DNA of 64,000 bases from assembly GCA_024811115.1 (NCBI GenBank), contig JAKOGH010000096.1, forward strand, positions 124,001 through 188,000. Direction: 5' to 3'. A model generated the notes under the pieces. The model was not told the DNA's origin and made no database searches. It saw only the letters and a program-made list of their open reading frames with translations. A program made the position numbers and the translations under genes. Below, in pieces: positions 54,829 through 64,000 of the stretch; the first letter of the stretch is position 1; every line of letters starts with the position of its first letter. Origin of the DNA: Terana coerulea. Its lineage: Eukaryota > Basidiomycota > Agaricomycetes > Polyporales > Phanerochaetaceae.

Positions 54829-56794
54829 ATGTCCTTCGCGGAGTACGGGCCCATTGCTGCCCTCGTTGGCCAAGGCTATGACTCCCTCGCATCCATGTCC
54901 ACCACACGCCTGGTTCTCTTCCTGCTGGTCAACATACCCATTCTCTCTATAATTGCCAACGTCGTATACCAGCTCGTAGGTGTTCTCAATAACTAGTAGG
55001 CGTTGTACTGATGGCCTCTCAGCTTCCAAAAGACCGTTCATTACCTCCGGTCGTATGGCATTGGATTCCTTGGTTCGGCTCAGCAGCTGCATACGGCGAA
55101 GACCCAATGAAGTTCTTTTTTGACTGCAAGGAAAAGGTGACGTGTCAGAAGCAAGTTTCCACTAAAAATCAGTTGCTGACACCCACGCAGTATGGAAATG
55201 TCTTTACGTTCATTCTCATGGGCCGTCGTGTGACTGTCGCATTGACCCCCGGCGGAAACAACTTCATTATGGGAGGAAAGCACACGACATTCTCTGCTGA
55301 GGACGCATACACAGTGCGTGGCTTGCGACTTTCTGCTTTGATGTGCGATACTGATGGTTACCTTCAGCACTTGACTACGCCAGTTTTCGGCAAGGACGTT
55401 GTTTACGACTGCCCCAACGAGCTTCTCATGGAGCAAAAGAAGTTCGTCAAATTTGGTCTTTCGACAGACAACTTCCGCCGCTACGTTGGGATGATTGAAG
55501 ACGAAGTCTTGCAATTCATGAAGAGCGACTCTATGTTCCGCATCTTTGGAATGGACGACATTAATGAATGGGGCTCCTTCGACGTCCTCAAGTTCCTCTC
55601 TGAAGTCACTATCCTCACCGCCACCCGTACCCTTCAGGGTAAGGAGGTCCGGGCCTCTATCACGAAGGAATACGCACAAGTTTACAGTGATTTGGACGGC
55701 GGCTTCACACCTCTGCACTTTATGTTCCCCAACCTTCCTCTTGAGAGCTACCGCAAGCGTGACGCCGCTCACAAGAAGATCAGTAACTTCTACGTCGACA
55801 TCATTCGCAAGCGTCGCGAGAACCCCGGCATGGTACGTCTTCACTTCATGTTATGACTGCCCTGATGTTAACGTTTCATGCAGGAGGAGGAGCACGATAT
55901 GATCGCCGCCCTCATGGACCAGAAGTATCGTGCCGGACGCTCACTCAAGGACCACGAAATTGCGCACATCATGATTGCTCTTCTCATGGCTGGTCAACAC
56001 ACCAGCTCTGCATCTGGCTCATGGGCCCTGCTCCACATCGCTGACCGCCCTGACATCGCGTACGTTGCACGTTCTGGCTCCTTCGACTGGCGCTCCTGAC
56101 AAAACATTCAGCGACGCTCTGTTCCAGGAACAAGTGAAGCACTTCCGCAACTCTGACGGCTCCTGGCGCACTCCCGAATACGAAGAGCTCAAGGACCTCC
56201 CCATCCTCGACTCCGTCATCCGCGAGACCCTCCGCATTCACCCTCCGATCCACAGCATCATGCGCGCAGTCCGCGAGGACGTCGTCGTTCCCCAAACACT
56301 CGCCGCGCCTTCGGAAGACGGCAGCTATGTCATCCCCAAGGGCCACGTCGTCCTGTCTTCCGCCGCCGTCAGCCAGATCGACCCGATGCTCTGGAACAAC
56401 GCGACCGAGTGGGACCCTGCGCGCTGGTCGGACCCCGAGGGCGCGGCGGCGCAGGCCTACAAGCAGTATGACGACGCTAACGGTGCTAAGGTCGACTTCG
56501 GATTCGGCATGGTGAGCAAGGGCACAGAGTCACCGTATCAGCCGTTCGGCGCTGGCCGTCACAGGTGCATCGGCGAGCAGTTCGCATACGTCCAGCTCGG
56601 CATGCTCATCTCCACTGTCGTTCGTCAAGTCGAGATGAAGCTCACTGAAACGGGCGTGCCAAAACCCAACTACCACGTATGTATTCCACAGTTCACGTTC
56701 ACTTTGCTCCATGCTTACTGCGGTTCCTTAGACGATGATCACGTTGCCGAAGGCACCCCGCAATATACTTTACAGACGGAGGGCCTTCGATTAA
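54829..56794 (+). CDS. ERG11: CYP51, sterol 14-alpha-demethylase
   Basis: CYP51 removes the 14-alpha-methyl of lanosterol or eburicol in ergosterol synthesis at the ER; it is the azole target. Exons 54829-54975, 55023-55136, 55191-55313, 55368-55832, 55884-56059, 56112-56676, 56732-56794; 550 residues, in phase throughout. It starts with a membrane anchor (TRLVLFLLVNIPILSIIANV). Motifs: YGNVFTFILMGRRVTVALTP, the I-helix MAGQHTSSASGSWALL (CYP51 GxH), ExxR in DSVIRETLRIHPPIHSIMR, and the heme loop YQPFGAGRHRCIGEQFAYV with the Cys ligand. Length and motif order match fungal CYP51. Confidence 0.97.
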
Positions 56795-57062
56795 GCTGTG
56801 TATCATCTGCTACCTGTGCTACATTAGACATCGATACCCATCTAAAGTATGGACTAATACCGCTACATCTAATGGATGCGTTCACTGTGAGTCTTAATTG
56901 GATACAATGAACCAATAAAGTACAGAGCAGCCTGAGCAAGAAATGCATCATCGGAGTGAAAGGTATGATACAATCGGTCAATTACAAGTGGTGTACGTAC
57001 ATGAGCCCTTCGAACCGCAATCAGCTACATAGCAGTGATGTACATCTGGGAGGGACATACCT
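56795..57062. other. short convergent 3' spacer
   Basis: 3' flanks of CYP51 and of the unrecognised gene. Nothing else seen. Confidence 0.5.
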
Positions 57063-58560
57063 TCATCCTGGTGACCGGGACAGAACTGGGGGCCAAGGAG
57101 GTGCTGGTTCCTCATATATACGCGACGTCTCCCCCTGGTATGACCTCTGCCGCGGCGGAGTCCGGAACCCGATCGGAGTGGGTTTCACAACAGGAGGGTC
57201 ATCCGAGGAAGAGATGCGAGGGAATGGCGGAGGGGATTCAGAGAAGTGAGGTAAGAAGTCCGTGAATGCTAGCTGGGAATCGTCTGTGGGCCCGTTCAGG
57301 ATCGCAAGAAGCGATGCTGCTGCGCCTTGTGGGTGATCGACCATGTCGCTAGAAGGAAAAGGGTGTTGCTGTGTGCTGTACGGAAGGTCCTGCAGCGAGT
57401 TTGTCACTGGGACGAATGGACGCGCTACCAAGAAACGAGCAGAGCCGGAAGTCGAGGGAGCAAAAGAAGTCGAAGACGTATAAGTATTAGATAACTCGTG
57501 AAAAGGTGCAGCGAGAGGAATATTTCGCGAGTCGCTTGCATGAAGTGGATTGGATATGCCAGGCTTATGGCCCGCCTGGGAATCGAAGACGAAGGAAGAG
57601 GCGAGCTTGAACTGGCCGTTGTACTCGAGCGCATTTGGGGGGTCAGTTGTATGTTCCCATGAGGTTATGCTCGATGTTTGCGTATAGTCATTGGAAGGTA
57701 TCGCGCATGTCTCGTGAGACATGTTGGTGGAGTGCACATCCCTTTTATGATTATAACCATCGGGGTTGCGCGAGAGGTATTTCTTCCACCAGTACGACAT
57801 GCTTCACGACCAAGCGTGAGGTCATGCCCGGTAGGCGGATTGTTGTAGCTTCCTTTGTCCAGGAAGATTCGTCCAGGTCAAACACAGACAATTGCTAAAA
57901 ACTCGTCAGACATAATGTTGCGCACAAAAATCGATATTGAATGCATGAGCACTCACAGGCCCTACTTCTGCACCTGCACGATGAATAAAAATAGAATCGT
58001 ACGATGTTGTTGTTGGGCCCTGCGGTTTGCGGATATCGAGCGTTGGAAGCTTCACAGACGGCCAGGAGAAATGCGATGCAGCAAATTCGGCAACAAGGCA
58101 GTTGACTTCTTGCGTAACAACTACCAACTGGTTATGATGCAGACACCCGCTCTCCAGGCCTAGAGCTTGAGGACAGGTTGACCAGAACGGGTCAGATCTT
58201 GTGTCCGCGTCTACGAATACGACTGAGTATGTTCTGACAGTTAGCCTATGATCCGACATACCTGAGGAGTAGTCTGAGTCAGCAGAAGGAACGAAATATT
58301 TGCTATTTGTTAAATGTTCTTGGACGTCTATATCCGAGCTCCCTCCAGATATGTCATCTGGGGAGTCAACGGAGCTGTCCGTTTCGCTTGAGCAAGCAGT
58401 TGGGGAAAATGAGGTGCGAAGGCTCCGCAGAACATAAGGAAGGACCACGAGTGAATCGTCATTATCAAGATTAGCATTGAGAGCGCATGATTCCAGTACG
58501 AAGAGTGGCGTAAGGAGAGGTCCACGCAGTAACTACAGAAGGCATAGATGATAATGAGGG
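57063..58560 (-). CDS. unrecognised protein, Ser/Pro-rich C-terminus (gene model partial)
   Basis: A 245-codon frame starts at ATG 57800 (MSYWWKKYLSRNPDGYNHKR) and ends at 57063; its composition (PPNALEYNGQFKLASSFVFD, SAAASLLAILNG-like segments, PFPRISSSDDPPVV) looks truly coding. Upstream exons run GPLLTPLFVLESCALNANLD ... YFVPSADSDYSS (about 58530-58265), VVFVDADTRSDPFWSTCPQ ... AGAEVGP (about 58222-57956) and QLSVFDLDESSWTKEATTIR ... TSRLVVKH (about 57897-57800), with good splice sites at the first two junctions. The last piece and the 57800 frame overlap in different frames, so either a one-base indel separates them or they are two genes. No family recognised. Confidence 0.5.
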
Positions 58561-59122
58561 GTCAATGTAATTGAACTTTGAGTAAATTAGACGTACCTGG
58601 CGTACTCCCACAAGTACGGATGAAAGACTTCTCTCTGATTTATGTTGGGTAATCAGTGAGGCGGAATTTGGGAGCTATGCGTGGCGTTAGATATTGATTT
58701 CGCACAGGAGGAGCGCGGCTCTAACGGTAAGAGAGAACATGTAAAAATGGTCTATAGCTTGAACAGCCATACCTGCATTTAATCCTTCAAAGGCTTCGCA
58801 GCGACGAACGATGGAGACTTGATGAGAGCCGTAGCACTATCGATGGCAAGTGGTAACTACGCGAGCTTGGGATAGCATGAGACATACAAGGGCGGAGTAA
58901 AGGGTTGAAACTATAGAGCCTGAAAGCCCCTGCGGGCAGCAGGGACCGGCGTAGGTGATGGGCGTACGGGTCGAAGTTTCACGGCGTGCATGGACAACAC
59001 AGGCTGCGAAGTACTCAACCCAAATTAGGACGCATGCAGCAATTGATAGGCGCCCTCATAACGGCGCTTACCGTCACCGTCAACGGTGTCGGCCAGGCTT
59101 CCAGGAGCAGGTTAGAACCGCC
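58561..59122. other. spacer with probable 5' end of the unrecognised gene and promoter of the V-ATPase gene
   Basis: No exon could be fixed here. It probably contains untranslated leader or first exon of the minus-strand gene and the start region of the plus-strand V-ATPase subunit e gene. Confidence 0.35.
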
Positions 59123-59442
59123 ATGTCGTCCACATTACCCACACTCTTTCTCCTTGCACTCGTTGCTGCGCTCATGGCAGCAGCATGGCTGTTTACGCCG
59201 AAGGGAGCGAACCAGACGTGCGTATTTCACTCACCATGGCACGCAGTGGACTGGACTCAAGTGCATCCGTAGTCTTATTCGAACGAGCATTATGCTTGCT
59301 CTGGCCTGCTGTTACTTGATGTGGATGGTCACATATCTTGCGCAAGTGCACCCGCTAGAACGTAAGTGTCCAAAAGCTTGGTCGTTTGGAACTGTATCGA
59401 GATATGCTTGCAGGTCCAAAGAAAGGCGTAACTGCGGAGTGA
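59123..59442 (+). CDS. VMA9: V-type ATPase V0 subunit e
   Basis: Tiny membrane subunit of the proton-pumping V0 sector. Exons 59123-59217, 59273-59361, 59414-59442 encode 70 residues in phase. Two membrane helices are evident: LPTLFLLALVAALMAAAWLF and IMLALACCYLMWMVTYLAQV, joined by the family loop TPKGANQT. The typical end is HPLERPKKGVTAE. Length and both helices match the family, whose members are about 70-80 residues. It faces the Hen1 gene tail to tail, 196 bp apart. Confidence 0.93.
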
Positions 59443-59638
59443 GAGGTGTTCATGAGTATGAGGATTCGCATCTAGGATCTCGGACTATTCAGTACGTGTC
59501 TTCAGACTGCAGCTAAAATGCACATCTGACGTCTTTCAGTTGTGACTTTTGTACTCATAGATACCATCCTTAATCGCTTCATTCAATTCATGTTGCCCGC
59601 TGCTACAATGTAGCATACGAGTTGAAACCGCAACACAA

Positions 59639-61271
59639 CTATGCCCAACCCTCCGTTGCCACTTGTGCAGATCCTCCGTTCTCGCTCTCCCAACTGGACC
59701 ATGTGCTGGTCTCAGCTGAGCAGCTTCCTCCCCAGGTGTCGTCACCCCACTGGGTATTCCCCTCCGTAATCCCCCATCCGCCGCTACCACCACCGCCTTC
59801 ACACCATCCCGAGTCTGAGTCTGAAACCTCACGTTCGCTTGAATCTTCTCCTTGACCCCATTCTGCGCAATTGCTGATGTCCTCCTCGGCTTCAGATTCA
59901 GGTGGTGACCAAGTCGCGTCCTCTGATACTGCTTCTTGCACTTTCTCCTCTCGGACAAGCCGCAGGTACTCGATGGTCCAATCCAAGATACTGTATTTTC
60001 CTGGTTGGTGCAAAACCAAGTCTTCGTCTGCTTCGACACACGAGATCATCATCTGAATATTTCCTCCGCAGGCAACGCTGACGTCTCGGTCGAACCACAT
60101 CTCATGGATGGTCATTCTCGTTTCTTGGTATCTCTGCATCTTCTCCTTAACGATCTTGCTGGCGTCTTTGCACGAAGCAGCTATTCCCGCGTGTGGTCTT
60201 CCGACATGCCGGTGTGTCGCGTAGAGATTATGTTTTGGTCGAGCTGTCGCTTCCTGCAGGACACTTGCGCTTTTTGCAGCTCTTGACACAGCAAAAGTGT
60301 CTCCGGGACATCTTCGGAATGCCGCCACTTGGCTCGCCCAGCCCAGCTCCTCGTCTCGGCCCCATTCGTCCTGTTCTTCAGCTCTCCCCACGCCAGATAT
60401 GTCGACTTCGTAGCCCCACTCCTCTGCGGTGCTTCGACACCACTCCGTAAATTCCTGCACTGTCCACTCGAATTTATGGTCGTAGTGGCGAAAGATACGA
60501 TCAGTCCGTCCGGTGGGGTCAGGATAACCGTTACGCGCAGCACGAGGGGCATCTGGAGCCGTGAAACGCGCATTGAAGTTGTAGGAGGGCGTCGTAATCA
60601 GGAGCAGGCGAGGTTGGTACACCCCAGTAGCATTGGAGCGAAGCCGGGCAAGATTTCTTCGGGAAGGTGTTCAATACTACAGTAAGCATGTCAGTCAAAG
60701 GGCCAGCGAACGTCTCTCAGCGTGCAGGACTGCAGAACGATGAACGGTTGATTGTTACATACACTTCGGTGGATATGATACATTCAGCGCCGACGAACTC
60801 TGGGTTGAACGACTCGAACCCGCCCTCCCACAGCTTCACCTCCAGCGGTTCCCATCGAATAGTTCCCTGCCACCCACCTGGTGGCGGCGGATCCGGCGGT
60901 GTAGTTGCGTCTACAGCGTATTTCAGCTCAGAAGATGAGATGTCGAGAGCGTGTATGGATTGAATATGGAGGGTATCGTGGATCGCCGCGGAGATGTCTA
61001 TTTCATTTTGAAAATCCCCAGGCTGGCTAGAAGGGGCCCGCCAAGGTGCCGGATTGCACAAGCAGCTAATCGTTTCTCCCTCACCGCACCCTATGTCGAC
61101 TACCTAGATAATGGTCAGCGACGGCGTACTGTGGCAGCGAAACCGGTCACCTGCACATACTTTCGTTATGCGCTCGCGCCTCATTATTCCGAATACCCAT
61201 GCTCTTCGTTGGAGGAACAACGGCGGGTTAAAGGTCACAGGCAACTCTTGGTATTCCTGTTCTTCTCTCAT
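59639..61271 (-). CDS. HEN1: Hen1-type small-RNA 3' 2'-O-methyltransferase with W/G-rich C-terminal tail (one frame break)
   Basis: Hen1 methylates the 2'-OH of the last nucleotide of small RNAs and protects them. Exons 61271-61161, 61103-60763, 60676-59639; about 496 residues. Motifs: SAM-binding VVDIGCGEGETISCL, LDISSSELKYAVDAT, then ECIISTEV|IEHLPEEILP, where the E-x-x-E-H metal ligands span an intron, LLLITTPSYNFNARF, and FRHYDHKFEWTVQEFTEWC with the further conserved His. One G is missing in the GGGG near 60621 (PMLLG to VYQPRLL), very likely an error because all else is conserved. The last ~93 residues are acidic with nine tryptophans in Gly/Ser/Asp contexts (SGGWGITEG, TQWGDDTWGGS, STWSSWES), like Argonaute-hook regions. 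Confidence 0.93.
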
Positions 61272-61577
61272 CGCAATGTCGCTCGTCGTGCAGCTGTGGT
61301 GGTGGTTTGTGAGAGAGTCGAAGCAAGGCCGGTGCCCCGTTTGTCTATCCGTTTCCTGCGTTTGGACCCACAATGACACTTTGACGTGGCCAGCGGTCAA
61401 TCACAATGGCCACAAACAAAACATATATATCGATGAAAACGCAAAACAACACCTAGATAGTACAATGCGAGAGATTTCTACTACACAGCCAGAAGTAGCT
61501 AACCATTTCATAGATCTCGTCCAGGTAGGGTCCAATGAGTGAACTGTGGGGTTAAGCGACGAAGGATACACGAAGCA

Positions 61578-62956
61578 TCAAATGAGTCCAGCTGCTCTCA
61601 GATCTCTCGCCAGCCTGGCCTCTGCTTCGCTCATCTGCGGAAGGTCCCGGGGATCCGTCTCTTCAGCATCTATCTCGTCGTGATTGAAGTGAAACCAACC
61701 GCCGAGAGCAGCGCTTGCAGGTGCACTGGTGGTTTCGGCTGGCTGAGTGGCTTGCGGAGCGGATTGACGGATAGACCTCTCCCAACGCTTTACACGGAAA
61801 GAAACCAGCGATGGAAGATAGCAATAAGAACCAGCCTACAATATTATATTGTGAGTAGATCCACGGGAGCATAATCAGGATTTTACTAACCAAGCGTCAT
61901 GAGCAGGAAAGCGACCCAATCTCTTGAAGACAAGTCCTAGCTGCTCAAATTGCACAACCTCTGCTGCGGTACCATTGTTATAGATCGTGGCCTCTCCGTT
62001 GCCCATGGCTGGCGTCATGCCCATTGTCTCGTTCCACGAAGGGCCAACGTTGCTCTCGATAATCTCTTCCGCGACCTGTCGCCTCGACTGGAAACCGAAC
62101 TGAATGAGTGTGAGACCCAGGCCGACGCGAGAACCATATTTTGCGGCGTGGGTTGTGTGAAGGAGGTAGGTAAACATGAACCCGACAAACTGGAAGAAGT
62201 AGGATATGAAGACGTTGGCGAGGAAGAGGTACCAGGATCCTGTCGGCAGATCATCCACAATCATGTCGGCGTTGGGATCCAGGCTCGAAGGCGCATGGAT
62301 GGTTGTCTCCCAGTACTGCGGAACAGCGTCCGCCTGTGCTTCGCTGTATGTCTATATCAAATGTCGTGAGGAAGGCTGTAATGTCCAAGGAGCATACGAC
62401 TCACTGGAGGTGCCTGACTCTGTGTCTCCTCGGGAACGATGTGAACACTGCCATCCTCATTGCGCACTTGCACCGTCCTGCCCAGCTTCGCCGTAACATT
62501 GGCAAAGACACCATCATTATCCATACCCCCACCGACCGCCCGCTGAGACGCTTCCGTCGGTAGCCGCTGGTAGTGTTGTGGCAACAAGGTGCCGACCACC
62601 CGCCTGAAGAAAGACGGTCGATTCGGTGCAGGACGCACAGGCTCGATGGGCAGAATGCCGTTGCTGTTCCCAATGAAGTCGCGCTGCACCTGGGCGGGAT
62701 CGGGAGGGGAGCCAGGTGGCGGGTAGTCGTAGTCATACTCCCGCTCAAAATCGTACGCCGCTGGCGTCGTCGAGACGGCTACCTGCGGCCGCTCTACTCC
62801 AGACTGTGGGACTGCGTAGGCCCTCGTCAAAGGAGCAGACTCGGAGTGAATGTCTTCGTCGTCGTTGGGGTCGAGCTGGAAGGCTTCATGCATCTCTCGC
62901 TCTGCATCTGGCACCGTACGCGGGTTCGGTAGAGGGGCATATCGCGCGGATGGCAT
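61578..62956 (-). CDS. Bsd2/Ndfip-like membrane adaptor for HECT ubiquitin ligases (one frame break)
   Basis: Bsd2/Ndfip proteins recruit Rsp5/NEDD4 ligases to endosomal cargo. Exons 62956-62405, 62351-61891, 61835-61578. The cytosolic N-terminus is Pro-rich; a PPTY motif is formed exactly across the first splice junction (QSQAPP|TYSEAQ), the form bound by WW domains. The membrane region reads WYLFLANVFISYFFQFVGFM, FTYLLHTTHAAKYGSRVGLG, LTLIQFGF, the family signature; a third segment is LVLIAIFHRWFLS. One base appears to be missing at TTTCCG in exon 3 (about 61803), after which VKRWERSIRQSAP continues to TGA 61580-61578 and the tail TSAPASAALGGWFHF ends RAAGLI. Confidence 0.9.
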
Positions 62957-63360
62957 GGTACGGAGCGATGAAGAGGAAGAGAGTAGCCTGTATAATTTAG
63001 ATGTGTAGAATTAGGAGGGATAGGTTCAGGTATGAAGCATGAGAGTGGTTCGTAGATGGTGGTGCTGAGCAAGGCGGTGTGGTGTTCCCAAACAGGCTCA
63101 GCCGCTTGACAAGCGCCACGCTTACAGTACATAGGCAACAGCCTGCAACAGCCCCCACCACAGCGTTGTGAGTCGAACTCGCCGCTTTGGTCACAAACGC
63201 ATATTTGGACTGATGTGAATGAATGCAGAAGTGTGCATAAATCCAGAGTTGTGTCCGGTGGCAGCAAAAATCAGCAGATGCGTGATGATAGTAGTACAAA
63301 TGAAGCATGATAGTAGCTAACAGGGTGGGATGGTCCTGGCGAACCGGAGTCAGAAACACG
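62957..63360. other. intergenic spacer
   Basis: Promoter of the Bsd2/Ndfip-like gene and 3' flank of the C3HC gene; nothing coding recognised. Confidence 0.45.
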
Positions 63361-64000
63361 TCAACCAAGGAGACCCTTTACATATCTAAGAAGCTCACGT
63401 CCCTGGAAATAGCGAAATTAGTTTTCGGAATATGACATGAAAGAAGTAGACGCACCCCACGAGTTTTCACCCCTTCCACCATAGCCTCGACTTGATTAAG
63501 CTCTGGCTCTTCCTGCATCGGTGTATTTCTTGTATCGTCCGATGCAGCGAACGGATCCCTCGCGTGCGATGCTTCGAGACCGACCAAGTCTCTGTCTTTG
63601 CGTAGCCCCGTGTCTAGAAATCATGGAGATAACGGCGCGCCAGCCCTCAATTGGGGCGGGCTGTCCAGTGACCTGAGGAAGGGATGGATTCGAGCCCAAG
63701 GAATAGGGTCCCGGAGGTGGTGGTGGTGCTTGCGCCACCGGGTGAACTGGCAGTGAGGGAATGATAGTGGACTTGACGACGTAGGGGCAATACGACCGGT
63801 GCTCCTTCAGGACATCGAGTTGCCTCCGAGGCTGGCTTGCACATACTTCCCCCCGCCAAGGACGGGCCGGAGGGCAGAGGCTCTGCAGCACCGTTCAAGT
63901 TGGCTTGGGACGAAGGCAGGAACGCCCAAAGCCCTATCCGCCGTTGGCATAGAGAACAGTAAAGTAACGTGCTGTCGGGCTTGACCTTGGCGAGGGCAGA
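63361..64000 (-). CDS. Rsm1/NIPA-like C3HC zinc-finger protein, 5' end outside window (frame breaks)
   Basis: Exons 64000-63456 (open at the window edge) and 63402-63361. Recognisable segments: LLYCSLCQRRIGLWAFLPSS (C-x2-C of the second zinc module), QLDVLKEHRSYCPYVVKSTI (the H-x3-C-P motif typical of C3HC/Rsm1 proteins), GWRAVISMISRHGATQRQR, NQVEAMVEGVKTRG and the end GRELLRYVKGLLG. Rsm1 functions in mRNA export and NIPA in an SCF complex. The frame must change at the GGGGGG run near 63855 (one G missing) and near 63594 (one base extra), both likely sequence errors. About 200 residues visible. Confidence 0.85.

Overview
This is a eukaryotic nuclear window, almost certainly from a basidiomycete fungus of the Agaricomycetes (a polypore-like genome is my guess, unproven). 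The reasons are dense genes on both strands, many 50-60 nt introns with GTRNGY donors, and gene families typical of these fungi: a GMC oxidoreductase array, repeated F-box genes, CYP51, a Hen1 small-RNA methyltransferase, a Frag1/DRAM/Sfk1 protein and DUF427 proteins. I joined exons by hand from frame, splice motifs and family conservation; there is no transcript evidence.

Layout. 1-1018: 3' part of an unknown gene. 2115-9745: three tandem GMC oxidoreductase copies (one with indels, one truncated relic, one nearly complete). 9943-11672: COQ9, whose last exon is split by an 842-bp inverted-repeat transposon with a 9-bp target duplication. 11876-13796: eIF3j and a small coiled-coil protein. 14437-16035: F-box-like gene. 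16.4-22.9 kb: transposon-rich stretch with three hAT-like non-autonomous elements and decayed F-box fragments. 23145-26241: a probable mitochondrial protein and an F-box/LRR gene. 27173-34390: casein kinase 1, a Frag1/DRAM/Sfk1 membrane protein and a DsbA-like oxidoreductase, separated by empty spacers. 34.4-40.1 kb: gene-poor region with a candidate TIR element. 39.9-45.6 kb: VPS51 and a tandem segmental duplication carrying two DUF427 genes plus a start-less copy of the 5' end of the gene at 45237. 45237-56794: Lys/Pro-rich nuclear-type protein, mitochondrial RNase II-like exonuclease, zinc-finger protein, STK16-type kinase, CYP51. 57.0-64.0 kb: unknown gene, V-ATPase subunit e, Hen1, a Bsd2/Ndfip-like adaptor, and the 3' part of an Rsm1/NIPA-like C3HC zinc-finger gene.

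The genes are mostly unrelated housekeeping functions rather than a pathway cluster. The most interesting items are the transposon inside the COQ9 coding sequence and a Hen1 methyltransferase with a tryptophan/glycine-rich C-terminal tail that looks like an Argonaute hook. A caution applies throughout: at least eight otherwise well-conserved genes carry single-base frame breaks, mostly at homopolymer runs, so many apparent frameshifts are probably sequence errors rather than real mutations.
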